Assembly: GCA_002424545.1 (NCBI GenBank)
Contig: DIKL01000130.1
Span: 1-18,563 of the forward strand
DNA from: Syntrophaceae bacterium UBA5619
GTDB lineage: Bacteria > Desulfobacterota > Syntrophia > Syntrophales > UBA5619
Length of the DNA stretch: 18,563 nucleotides
Reading direction: 5' to 3'
Below the pieces are notes generated by a model. That model made no database searches and was not told the origin of the DNA. It saw only the letters and a program-made list of their open reading frames with translations. Below, piece by piece: positions 1-6,807 of the stretch. The stretch's first letter is position 1. The number at the start of each line of letters is the position of its first letter. A program made the position numbers and the translations under genes.

Positions 1-30
1 GACCTGGGTAATGCCAGCGTAGGGAATGGC
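1..30 (+). promoter_or_regulatory. TPP riboswitch (THI-box), 3' part only, cut by window edge
   Basis: The first bases match the highly conserved 3' half of the thiamine pyrophosphate aptamer. A CTGG (4-7)/CCAG (14-17) stem encloses the GTAATG loop, followed by the invariant GCG TAGGGAA segment (18-26). The 5' half of the aptamer lies outside the window, so its fold cannot be checked here. The placement fits: the next genes downstream are thiN, thiD and cytX, all thiamine genes, and an intrinsic terminator sits between aptamer and thiN. This implies TPP-dependent premature termination of the operon. The aptamer identification is from the known consensus and is strong; the control mode is inferred. 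Confidence 0.93.
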
Positions 31-63
31 AGCGGTTATGTTGTCCATACTTCTGTTTCGGGG

Positions 64-96
64 CCATATCCTATCCGGGTATGGTTTTTTTGTTTT
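64..96 (+). terminator. Intrinsic terminator of the TPP-riboswitch expression platform
   Basis: CCATATCC (64-71) pairs with GGGTATGG (77-84) as an 8-bp stem with one G-U pair and a 5-base loop. Seven T (85-91) follow, then G and four more T. It lies after the aptamer and before thiN, so it is best read as the regulated terminator rather than the end of an upstream gene. Bases 22-30 and 45-50 can each pair with one arm of it, giving candidate antiterminators. Confidence 0.85.
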
Positions 97-132
97 GGTA
101 CGGCCGCCTGATGGCGGTGCGGTTGAAGGACC

Positions 133-810
133 ATGGGAAAGGTGATTTTTATTGTATCCGGCGGCGCAGTTGTCGAGCCGGCGTTTTTCCGACGGCAGGC
201 GGCTAAGAAGAGGCCCGCGGCGATGATCTGCGCCGACGGCGGCGCCCGCCATCTCGATGCCGTGGGCGTGTTCCCCGACCTGATCGTGGGCGACATGGAT
301 TCCCTGGATTCGGAAACCCGGCGGTATTATGAGGCGAGGGGCTGCCGAATCGTACGCCATGACCAGCGAAAGGACGAAACGGATACGGAACTGGCGCTCC
401 ACGAGGCGTTCCGGATGGAACCGACGGAGATCTGGATCTGGGGCGCCCTCGGATACCGCGTGGACCACGCGCTGGCGAACATCTCGCTGCTGATTCAGGG
501 CCGGGAAAAGGGGATCGAGGTCAAGTTGATCGACGAGTGGTGCGAGCTGTTTCTGATCGAGAAACGGGCGGTTCTCGACGGCGAGGCCGGCCAGACCGTC
601 TCCCTGTTTCCATTTGCGGGACCGGCCGCCGGGGTTACGCTGACGGGGTTTGAATTTCCGTTGAAGGAGGCCGTGATGGCGGTTGGAAGGCCCTATGGGG
701 TCAGCAACCGCCTGACGTCGGATCGAGGAATCATCAAAGTGAAGTCGGGGCGTCTGCTCGCGGTACGGTATTTTCGACCGGGGATTTTCCCGGGGGAGGA
801 GAAAGAATGA
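133..810 (+). CDS. thiN: Thiamine pyrophosphokinase
   Basis: Transfers pyrophosphate from ATP to thiamine to give TPP, the cytosolic salvage step for imported or recycled thiamine. The 225-residue protein has the family landmarks in order: ADGGARHL (34-41), GDMDS (53-57) with acidic metal/substrate residues, KDETDTELAL (80-89), GALGYRVDHALAN (104-116) and SNR (191-193) near the C-terminus. Length is normal. A GAAGGA motif ends only two bases before ATG 133, which is close for a ribosome site; GTG 142, three codons in, is a possible alternative start. It is first in the thi operon, behind a TPP riboswitch, so its product should feed back on its own synthesis. Its stop overlaps the thiD start by four bases (ATGA), suggesting translational coupling. 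Confidence 0.95.
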   Translation: MGKVIFIVSGGAVVEPAFFRRQAAKKRPAAMICADGGARHLDAVGVFPDLIVGDMDSLDSETRRYYEARGCRIVRHDQRKDETDTELALHEAFRMEPTEIWIWGALGYRVDHALANISLLIQGREKGIEVKLIDEWCELFLIEKRAVLDGEAGQTVSLFPFAGPAAGVTLTGFEFPLKEAVMAVGRPYGVSNRLTSDRGIIKVKSGRLLAVRYFRPGIFPGEEKE

Positions 811-1619
811 AACCGGTTCGGATATTGACGATCGCGGGTTCGGATTCCGGCGGAGGAGCGGGAATCCAGGCGGATTTGAAAACGATCACCGTTCTCGGTG
901 GATTCGGAATGAGTGTCATCACCGCGCTGACCGCCCAGAACACCCTCGGCGTGCATGGCATACACGATGTCCCGCCGGCGTTTGTGGCCGCGCAGTTTGA
1001 CGCTGTCGCGAGCGATATCGGGATCGATGCGGCGAAGACCGGGATGCTCGCCACCTCCGAGGTCATCCGCGTCGTCGCCGGGAAGATTCGCGAGTACGGG
1101 ATCGAGAAACTTGTCGTCGATCCGGTGATGGTGGCCAAGGGGGGGATGTCGCTGATCCGCGAGGAGGCCAAGAAAACCCTGATTGCGGAGCTCGTTCCAC
1201 TCGCCTTTGTCCTCACGCCGAACATACCCGAGGCCGAAGTTCTCTCACAGACGAGGATCGCGACCCTTGCCGATATGAATAATGCGGCGCGGATCATCAG
1301 GAATCTGGGGGCAAGGCATGTCGTCGTCAAGGGAGGGCACCTCGCCGGGGATGCCGCGGACCTGCTGTTCGACGGCCATGAATTCCGGACGTTCAGCGCA
1401 CCGCGGATCGAAACGGCGGATACGCACGGAACCGGTTGCACCTACTCCGCGGCGATCGCGACCGCTTTGGGCCGGGGGATGGATGTCCCGGAGGCTCTGG
1501 CGGCGGCCAAACGCTACATCACCGAGGCGATTCGGTATGCCTGGCGTGTCGGCGGGGGACACGGGCCGACGAATCATCTGGCGCCGCTCGTCCGGCCCGG
1601 TGCCGGCGCGAATCTGTAA
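807..1619 (+). CDS. thiD: Hydroxymethylpyrimidine/phosphomethylpyrimidine kinase
   Basis: Phosphorylates HMP to HMP-P and then to HMP-PP, the pyrimidine half of thiamine phosphate. At 270 residues it has the usual ThiD length. Visible ribokinase-fold motifs are GSDSGGGAGIQAD (11-23), the QN pair at 44-45 in the substrate pocket, VVDPVMVAKGG (103-113), TPN (137-139) and the anion-hole/catalytic segment DTHGTGC (205-211) with Cys211. A strong GGAGGAG ribosome site precedes ATG 807, which overlaps the thiN stop. It is followed after about 110 bases by cytX, whose likely cargo is the ThiD substrate. No thiE fusion is present and no thiE, thiC or thiG is seen in the window. Regulation is expected through the upstream TPP riboswitch. 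Confidence 0.96.
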   Translation: MKPVRILTIAGSDSGGGAGIQADLKTITVLGGFGMSVITALTAQNTLGVHGIHDVPPAFVAAQFDAVASDIGIDAAKTGMLATSEVIRVVAGKIREYGIEKLVVDPVMVAKGGMSLIREEAKKTLIAELVPLAFVLTPNIPEAEVLSQTRIATLADMNNAARIIRNLGARHVVVKGGHLAGDAADLLFDGHEFRTFSAPRIETADTHGTGCTYSAAIATALGRGMDVPEALAAAKRYITEAIRYAWRVGGGHGPTNHLAPLVRPGAGANL

Positions 1620-1728
1620 CCGGCTGTTGAAAGCGCCCATTCCTCCCACCTTCGACAGCCTGGATCAACGGCTTGATCAACGGGCAGTGATGCGGGAAAC
1701 CGGGAAAGACAAAGATTAGGCGGAACCC

Positions 1729-2919
1729 ATGGAAGAAAAGACACGTCTGAGCGGGCTCAATCTCTTTTTTCTGTGGTTTGGCGCCTCCGTTTCCGTAGCC
1801 GGGATTCTGACGGGGGGATATCTCGCGGAGCTGGGAGCGGCCAAGGGGCTTGGAGCGATCCTGCTCGGGCACCTTGCGGGAACCCTGCTTCTGGTTTTGG
1901 CCGGCTTGATCGGTTTCCGGGAGAAGGTCCCCGCCATCATGTCCACAAGGATCTCCTTCGGGAAGCAGGGCTCCTATCTGATTTCGGTCATCAACATCCT
2001 TCAGCTTGTCGGTTGGACGGCGATCATGGTGATCGAGGGGGGAACGGCAATGAACACGATTGCCGTCACCCTGTGGCGTTTCGACCATCTCCCGCTGATG
2101 TTCTCTCTGGTCGGTCTGTTCGTCGGACTCTGGGTCTTCTGGGGGGTCAAGGGTTTCAAGCGGATCAACACCCTCGTCGTCGGATTCCTGCTGGTTCTCA
2201 CGATTCTGATGAGCTGGATCGTCTTCACGCTTCCGGCTGCCGCGACGGCGATCAAGCCGAGAGGGGCATTCGGCATGGGGTTCGAACTGTCGATCATCAT
2301 GCCGCTGAGCTGGTTTCCCCTCATCTCCGATTACACCTCCCTTGCGAAAACGAAGAAAGGGGCTCTGATTGCCCCGTTCTTCGGCTATTTCATTGGGAGC
2401 TGCTGGATGTATGCGATCGGGATGGCCGGCGGCCTCCTGTCCGGATCGCCCGACCCGACGAAGATCATGCTTGCCGCCAACATGGGATTGACGGCGCTCG
2501 CCATCCTGGGACTCTCGACCGTGACGACCACTTTCCTCGATGTTTATTCGGCGGGGATCTCGTTGATCAATATTTTTCCAAGGGTAAACGATCGGATCGC
2601 GGCGGTGGGCTTCACCATCATCGGTACGGCCATTGCCCTGGTCTTTCCGATCGAACGATACACCGATTTTCTGTACATCCTGGGATCGGTCTTCTCCCCG
2701 CTGATCGCCATTCTTCTGACCGATTACTTCGTCCTGAAAAGCGATCGCCGCGGCTGCCGAGCGGATGCCGTCGCCACCGTTTCGCTCGTCACGGGAATCG
2801 TTTTTTACCATCTCATCAAGACGCAGGAATTGCCGATCGGGTCGACGTTAACGACCATTGCCTTTACGGCGGCGCTGCACTATGGTCTGCGAAAATGGCG
2901 TCGACGCGGTCGGAATTGA
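1729..2919 (+). CDS. cytX: CytX-type hydroxymethylpyrimidine transporter (NCS1 family)
   Basis: A 396-residue, very hydrophobic protein with many predicted membrane helices, resembling the cytosine/purine/thiamine permease (NCS1) family. The N-terminal LSGLNLFFLWFGASVSVAG segment and the following GGYLAELG helix match CytX-like members, which are usually found next to thiamine genes and are thought to import HMP or a related pyrimidine. The start is supported by an AGGCGGA motif just before ATG 1729. The 109-base gap after thiD shows no convincing terminator or promoter, so I place it in the same riboswitch-controlled operon. This makes a salvage set: CytX imports, ThiD phosphorylates, ThiN finishes TPP. 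Substrate assignment rests on family and context; cytosine or another pyrimidine is possible. Confidence 0.87.
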   Translation: MEEKTRLSGLNLFFLWFGASVSVAGILTGGYLAELGAAKGLGAILLGHLAGTLLLVLAGLIGFREKVPAIMSTRISFGKQGSYLISVINILQLVGWTAIMVIEGGTAMNTIAVTLWRFDHLPLMFSLVGLFVGLWVFWGVKGFKRINTLVVGFLLVLTILMSWIVFTLPAAATAIKPRGAFGMGFELSIIMPLSWFPLISDYTSLAKTKKGALIAPFFGYFIGSCWMYAIGMAGGLLSGSPDPTKIMLAANMGLTALAILGLSTVTTTFLDVYSAGISLINIFPRVNDRIAAVGFTIIGTAIALVFPIERYTDFLYILGSVFSPLIAILLTDYFVLKSDRRGCRADAVATVSLVTGIVFYHLIKTQELPIGSTLTTIAFTAALHYGLRKWRRRGRN

Positions 2920-2953
2920 CCGAGTTGCGGCATTCATCGAGGGAATCCGAGCG

Positions 2954-4312
2954 ATGAAAAATCAAGCGGACCGGCAAAGGGATCAGGCGGCCGACATCGT
3001 CCGCCGACTGCGGGAGGCCGGTCATGAGGCCTTCTGGGTGGGCGGCTGCGTCCGCGACCTGCTCCGCGGCGAGACTCCGACGGACTACGATATCGTCACG
3101 GCGGCCCGGCCGGAGAGGGTTCGGGAGATTTTTCCCCGAACGATCCCCGTCGGCGATCGTTTCGGTGTTTGCCTCGTCGTCGAGGGGGGAACGGCATACG
3201 AGGTGGCCACGTTTCGGACGGAAGCGGATTACAATGACGGCCGCCGTCCCTCCCGCATCGCGTATGCGACGGCCGAGGAGGACGTCCGGCGGCGGGATTT
3301 CACGATCAACGGCCTGCTGATGGATCCGGCGACCGGACGGATCATCGACCACATCGACGGATGCCGCGATATCGAACGGAGGATCATCCGCGCGATCGGC
3401 GACCCGGTGGAACGTTTCGCGGAGGATCATCTCCGGATGCTGCGGGCGGTGCGCTTTACGGCGACGCTCGGTTTCACGATCGAACCTCCCACCTTTGCGG
3501 CCCTGCGGGGGCAGGCGGCCGCCATCCGGCGGATCAGCGCCGAACGGATCCGTGACGAACTTTCCCGGCTGCTGACGGGCGCGGAGGCGCGTCTCGGCAT
3601 GGAACTTCTGCTGGAAAGCGGTTTGCTGACGGAGATTCTGCCGGAGGTTCATGCCCTTCAAGGGGTCGATCAACCCCCGGTCTTTCATCCCGAAGGGGAT
3701 GTCTGGGAACATACGCTGCGGATGCTTTCCCTCCTTCCCCGGCCGAATGGGGTGGCCGACCCGCGTCTCGCCTGGGCCGTTCTCCTCCATGACGTCGGCA
3801 AGGGAGTGACCCGATCCGAGGACGCGACCGGGACCCATTTCTACGGACACGTTCAGCGGGGGGAAGAGATCTCGGCCGCAATCCTTCGGAGGCTCCGCTT
3901 TTCCCGGGAAGAGACGGAGACGATCCTCGCGCTTGTTCGCGGACACATGCTCTTCATGAACGTTCGGGAGATGAGGCCGAACCGCCTCAAACGACTCCTC
4001 CGGACGCCGGATTTCGATCTCCACCTGGAACTCCACCGCCTTGACTGCCTCGGGAGCCACGGACTACTCGACCACTATGAGTTCTGCAAACAGAAATTGG
4101 AAGAGTATCCCTCGGAGGCGCTGCGGCCGCCCCGTCTTCTGACCGGCAGGGACCTCATCGAAATGGGCTTTAGGCCGGGACCGACGTTCAAGGAGATTCT
4201 CCGGGCCGTCGAGGATGCCCAACTGGACGGCCGAATCGCGGATGCCGCCCAGGCCCGCGATCTTGTCCGCCGGGGTTGGGGCGCTCCGAAGCGCCCGGGC
4301 GGGGATGCCTGA
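2954..4312 (+). CDS. cca: CCA tRNA nucleotidyltransferase / poly(A) polymerase family, HD-domain form
   Basis: Class II nucleotidyltransferase, either completing or repairing the CCA end of tRNA or adding A tails to RNA. The 452-residue protein shows the head motif VGGCVRDLL (29-37), catalytic carboxylates in TDYDIV (D44, D46), RRDFTINGLL (113-122) and the RNA-binding region DHLRMLRAVRF (158-168) and SAERIRDEL (195-203). A C-terminal HD hydrolase domain follows: WEHT with H253, then LLHDVGKG with H279-D280. HD-bearing members can have phosphatase or phosphodiesterase activity. The frame stays open upstream to 2858, but that would overlap cytX; ATG 2954 follows a GAGGGA motif and starts 34 bases after cytX. 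CCA-adding and poly(A) activities cannot be told apart from sequence alone. It may be read from the thi promoter or from its own. Confidence 0.88.
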   Translation: MKNQADRQRDQAADIVRRLREAGHEAFWVGGCVRDLLRGETPTDYDIVTAARPERVREIFPRTIPVGDRFGVCLVVEGGTAYEVATFRTEADYNDGRRPSRIAYATAEEDVRRRDFTINGLLMDPATGRIIDHIDGCRDIERRIIRAIGDPVERFAEDHLRMLRAVRFTATLGFTIEPPTFAALRGQAAAIRRISAERIRDELSRLLTGAEARLGMELLLESGLLTEILPEVHALQGVDQPPVFHPEGDVWEHTLRMLSLLPRPNGVADPRLAWAVLLHDVGKGVTRSEDATGTHFYGHVQRGEEISAAILRRLRFSREETETILALVRGHMLFMNVREMRPNRLKRLLRTPDFDLHLELHRLDCLGSHGLLDHYEFCKQKLEEYPSEALRPPRLLTGRDLIEMGFRPGPTFKEILRAVEDAQLDGRIADAAQARDLVRRGWGAPKRPGGDA

Positions 4313-4331
4313 TCCGGACGGATGCGGCGCC

Positions 4332-4350
4332 GGACGATGGAACCGTTTAA
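4332..4350. repeat. Imperfect direct repeat, copy 1
   Basis: A 19-base segment matching 4921-4939 at 16 of 19 positions in the same orientation. The two copies bracket the minus-strand Cys-cluster gene. This copy overlaps that gene's stop codon. The match is short and may be chance. Confidence 0.35.
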
Positions 4351-4853
4351 CCCTTGTCTTTTTTAATGACTTCCCATTTCCGGCATTCGTAAAACCGGAT
4401 CTGTTCGGTGTTTTCGGGGTACCGGCCGCAGTTGAAATAGCGCCAGAAGAATGACCCATAGCTTTTGCAACGATTCCGCTCTGCGTCCAGCAGGGGACAG
4501 CGTCTCATGATGCAGCAGCGGGTGCAGCCGTTGCAGGCCCCGTCCCGTTCGTGCCAGGAGGCGCGGACACGGACGCGCGATCGGTCCGGTCCGATCATCG
4601 GCGGCGCCGTCAGGGGGATGGCGAACATGCCGCGATACGCCGGGTTCCGGATCCATTCGCTGAAGAGCCTCCAGCCGCTGACGGTGACCGGAAAACAATA
4701 CCGATGGTATTTAAAAAAATGGAGATCGTTGAAAAAATACCAGGAATAGAGAGGACCCAGAAGATACGTCAGCAAATTGCCCGAAGCGGCGCCTGCCAGC
4801 GCGGAAAGGATAAAAATAATCCTGGCTGCCGCCCATTTCGCCTTCTGCAACAT
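4347..4853 (-). CDS. Membrane-anchored cysteine-cluster protein of unknown function
   Basis: I do not recognise a named family. The 168-residue protein has one hydrophobic stretch (about residues 11-33) near the N-terminus, a middle part rich in aromatic and basic residues, and a C-terminal cysteine cluster: C107-x2-C110-x2-C113-C114-x4-C119-x9-C129-x12-C142-x14-C157, with a conserved-looking SFFWRYFNCGRYP segment. The spacing suggests metal binding, Fe-S or zinc, on a membrane-tethered domain; this is inference. The frame is open to 5051, but ATG 4853 has a GAAGGGG ribosome site about eight bases upstream and places the hydrophobic segment where an anchor would be expected. It is a single-gene unit on the minus strand, convergent with cca, with its own near-consensus promoter at 4953-4981. 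Confidence 0.7.
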   Translation of the reverse strand: MLQKAKWAAARIIFILSALAGAASGNLLTYLLGPLYSWYFFNDLHFFKYHRYCFPVTVSGWRLFSEWIRNPAYRGMFAIPLTAPPMIGPDRSRVRVRASWHERDGACNGCTRCCIMRRCPLLDAERNRCKSYGSFFWRYFNCGRYPENTEQIRFYECRKWEVIKKDKG

Positions 4854-4920
4854 CCATTTCGCCCCTTCTTCGGAAAAATGAATCGGTGATGCCTTTGGGA
4901 CATGCCCGGTCAGCAGCCCT

Positions 4921-4939
4921 GGCCGATGGAATCGTTTGA
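4921..4939. repeat. Imperfect direct repeat, copy 2
   Basis: The partner of 4332-4350, with 16 of 19 positions identical. It lies in the presumed 5' leader of the minus-strand Cys-cluster gene, just downstream of that gene's promoter. Confidence 0.35.
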
Positions 4940-4952
4940 CTCCACCGCGGGA

Positions 4953-4981
4953 ACTATAGTCAAGACGCACTTGCATGTCAA
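4953..4981 (-). promoter_or_regulatory. Sigma70-type promoter for the Cys-cluster gene
   Basis: Read on the minus strand: TTGACA (4981-4976), a 17-base spacer, then TATAGT (4958-4953). That is a perfect -35 and a five-of-six -10 at ideal spacing. Transcription would start near 4946 and leave a leader of roughly 90 bases before ATG 4853. The -10 lies in the palindrome ACTATAGT (4953-4960), which reads as TATAGT on both strands. Confidence 0.8.
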
Positions 4982-5092
4982 ATAAAACCCATCCTCGCCC
5001 TGAAGGGAATGCTTGCTTTTTCCGTCGTGGTTGATAAGACTGTTCCGGCAAAATCCGCTGCCAATGTGCGGCCGATTCCGGGATGGAAACTC

Positions 5093-5881
5093 ATGATGGG
5101 TATCAAGTTCTGCAGGGTGACTCTTCTTTTGAGCGGAATTTTGTTGACCCTTGCGGCCGGGGGATGCGGCCGGCCGGAAGTGCGTCCCGATGTCGCGCTT
5201 TCTGCCACGTCGGTTCCGGTCTTGGAAAAGAAAAAGCTTTTCCGTCTGGGGCACACGATCCAGGCCGGGGCCTTTGCCCATGTGGAAAATGCCGCCCGCC
5301 TCACCCGTTCCCTGCAGGAGAAGGGTCTCGATGCCACCTATTTCGTTGCCCGCCGGGGACTCTACCGGGTCCGCTTCGGCAATTTCCCGACACGGGAACA
5401 GGCCCGCATCCAGGCCGAGGAACTCCGGGACAGGGGGATCATCGAAGAGTTCCATCTTGTCGGCCCCGAGGAATACGCCGTTGCGCAAATGGATGCGCGC
5501 GGCGAAGCCTATCTCCGTGAGGAGCTGGCCCGGACCGCCCTGAGCTTTCTCGGTGTTCCGTACCTCTGGGGAGGAACTTCCGCCGAAACCGGATTTGATT
5601 GCAGCGGCCTGACGATGACCGTCTACCATCTGAACGGATTCGATCTTCCCCGGAGATCGCGGGATCAGTTCGCAGCCGGGAACCCCGTCGATCGCTCCGC
5701 CCTGGGGAAAGGGGATATTCTTTTCTTTGCCGACAATCGCGACAGGATTTCCCATGTGGGGCTCTATGTCGGCAACGACCTGTTCATCCATGCCCCGGGG
5801 CGGGGGAAGCGGATCCGTACGGACTTCCTCACCCAGGACTATTATCGCCGTGCCTTTGTCGGGGCGCGGTCCTACCTGTAG
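5093..5881 (+). CDS. SPOR-NlpC/P60 lipoprotein, probable peptidoglycan endopeptidase
   Basis: A lipoprotein likely to cut peptide stems in peptidoglycan. Counting from ATG 5093 (262 residues), a signal peptide runs to the lipobox-like AAGGC with Cys25. A SPOR domain at about 50-123 (IQAGAFAHVENAARL ... YRVRFGNFPTREQA) is the type that binds denuded glycan at division sites. An NlpC/P60 domain fills the rest, with the expected triad: Cys170 in FDCSGL, His221 in SHVGLYVG and His233 in FIHAPG, plus VPYLWGG ahead of the Cys. All catalytic residues are intact. ATG 5096 is an equally possible start, and the frame stays open to 5009, but the longer form would bury the signal peptide. It is divergent from the Cys-cluster gene and separated from suf by a new promoter. 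Confidence 0.9.
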   Translation: MMGIKFCRVTLLLSGILLTLAAGGCGRPEVRPDVALSATSVPVLEKKKLFRLGHTIQAGAFAHVENAARLTRSLQEKGLDATYFVARRGLYRVRFGNFPTREQARIQAEELRDRGIIEEFHLVGPEEYAVAQMDARGEAYLREELARTALSFLGVPYLWGGTSAETGFDCSGLTMTVYHLNGFDLPRRSRDQFAAGNPVDRSALGKGDILFFADNRDRISHVGLYVGNDLFIHAPGRGKRIRTDFLTQDYYRRAFVGARSYL

Positions 5882-5910
5882 TTCCCCCCAATGATTCACC
5901 CAATTATAGG

Positions 5911-5938
5911 TTGACAACCGGACGGATTTCCATAAAAT
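5911..5938 (+). promoter_or_regulatory. Sigma70-type promoter of the suf operon
   Basis: TTGACA (5911-5916), a 16-base spacer and TAAAAT (5933-5938). The -35 is perfect and the -10 five of six. A transcript would start near 5945, giving a leader of about 100 bases before sufC. I see no recognisable IscR/Rrf2-type operator around it. Confidence 0.78.
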
Positions 5939-5950
5939 GGGTCCGCTAAA

Positions 5951-6028
5951 CGGCGGGCAAAAACCGCCGGCTCACCCCTCCGGATCTTTCCCTGAGGGCA
6001 TTTCCGGGCTTTTCCGAAAAATCCCGGA
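5951..6028 (+). other. Two hairpins in the suf 5' leader
   Basis: The first hairpin pairs CGGCGG (5951-5956) with CCGCCG (5964-5969) around a GCAAAAA loop. The second pairs TCCGGG (6003-6008) with CCCGGA (6023-6028), with an inner TTTT/AAAA stem (6010-6013 with 6017-6020). The second ends eight bases before the AGAGG ribosome site at 6036-6040. Neither has a T tract, so they are not intrinsic terminators. They may affect translation or RNA stability, or have no role. Confidence 0.45.
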
Positions 6029-6045
6029 GAAAAGCAGAGGTCGTT

Positions 6046-6807
6046 ATGCTGGAACTGAAGGATCTTTATTTTTCCGTGACGGAAACGAACGGGACAAACG
6101 GCGGCCGGAAACGGGATATCATCGGGGGGATCAACTTTACCTTCGAGCCGGGGAAATTTTACGCGATCACCGGCCCCAACGGGAGCGGCAAGACCACCCT
6201 GGCGAAACTCATCATGGGGATCCATCGGGCGAGCGCCGGCGAGATCCGCTTCAACGGCAACGATATTACGGGGCTTACGATTACCGAGCGGGCCAGAGCG
6301 GGAATTGCCTTTGGTTTTCAGCAGCCCGCCCGTTTCAAGGGAATTACCTTCCGGGATCTGCTTTCGATGGCGACCGGAATCGAAGATGAGGCAAAGCTTC
6401 TCGATCTTCTCCGGCGCGTCGGAATCTGTTCCCTCTCTTTTCTGGACAAGGCCGTCGATGCCAAACTCTCCGGCGGCGAAATCAAGAAGATCGAGCTCGC
6501 GACGACCATCGCGCGAAATCCGAAACTCGCCATTTACGACGAGCCGGATACGGGGATCGACCTCTGGACGATCGGACCGATGGTCAACCTGCTCAAGCGA
6601 GAGCAGATCGAGCATCATACGACCACCATCGTCATTAGCCACAACCGGGCCTTCCTCAGAGCGGCGGACGTTGTCCTCATGGTGAACCTTGGGAAGTTCG
6701 CCTATGTCGGGAATCTCGACGGCGCCTTGCCGATGCTCGCCGATTTGAGCGTCTGCAATTTCAAGCCATGCCGGGAGGGAGACGAAAATGCTCAATGCTT
6801 TAGATAA
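6046..6807 (+). CDS. sufC: Fe-S cluster assembly ATPase SufC
   Basis: ABC-type ATPase that drives the SufB-containing scaffold in Fe-S cluster assembly; it is cytosolic and not a transporter. The 253-residue protein has Walker A GPNGSGKT (43-50), the Q-loop at GFQQPARF (90-97), signature LSGGE (141-145), Walker B LAIYDEPD (161-168) with Asp where most ABC proteins have Glu-Pro followed by Thr, and a switch His at 199 (ISHNR). The DEPDTGID form is typical of SufC. AGAGG at 6036-6040 supports ATG 6046. The gene overlaps sufB by 20 bases, so the two are probably coupled. No cysteine desulfurase (sufS) or sufU/sufE lies in the window, which points to a minimal SufCB pair like those described in anaerobes and archaea. 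Confidence 0.92.
   Translation: MLELKDLYFSVTETNGTNGGRKRDIIGGINFTFEPGKFYAITGPNGSGKTTLAKLIMGIHRASAGEIRFNGNDITGLTITERARAGIAFGFQQPARFKGITFRDLLSMATGIEDEAKLLDLLRRVGICSLSFLDKAVDAKLSGGEIKKIELATTIARNPKLAIYDEPDTGIDLWTIGPMVNLLKREQIEHHTTTIVISHNRAFLRAADVVLMVNLGKFAYVGNLDGALPMLADLSVCNFKPCREGDENAQCFR

Noticed and set aside
1..111. Open reading frame from base 1 to a stop at 109-111, as if the end of an upstream gene
   Set aside because: The same bases form a TPP aptamer and an intrinsic terminator, and the peptide resembles nothing I know. The RNA explanation is far stronger.
1663..1683. GATCAACGG repeated twice, 12 bases apart, between thiD and cytX
   Set aside because: Only nine bases, with no further copies, no stem and no T tract. 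Probably chance.
4854..5051. N-terminal extension of the Cys-cluster protein up to 5051
   Set aside because: It would run across the -10 and -35 of the promoter at 4953-4981, and the ATG at 4853 has a good ribosome site just before the membrane segment.
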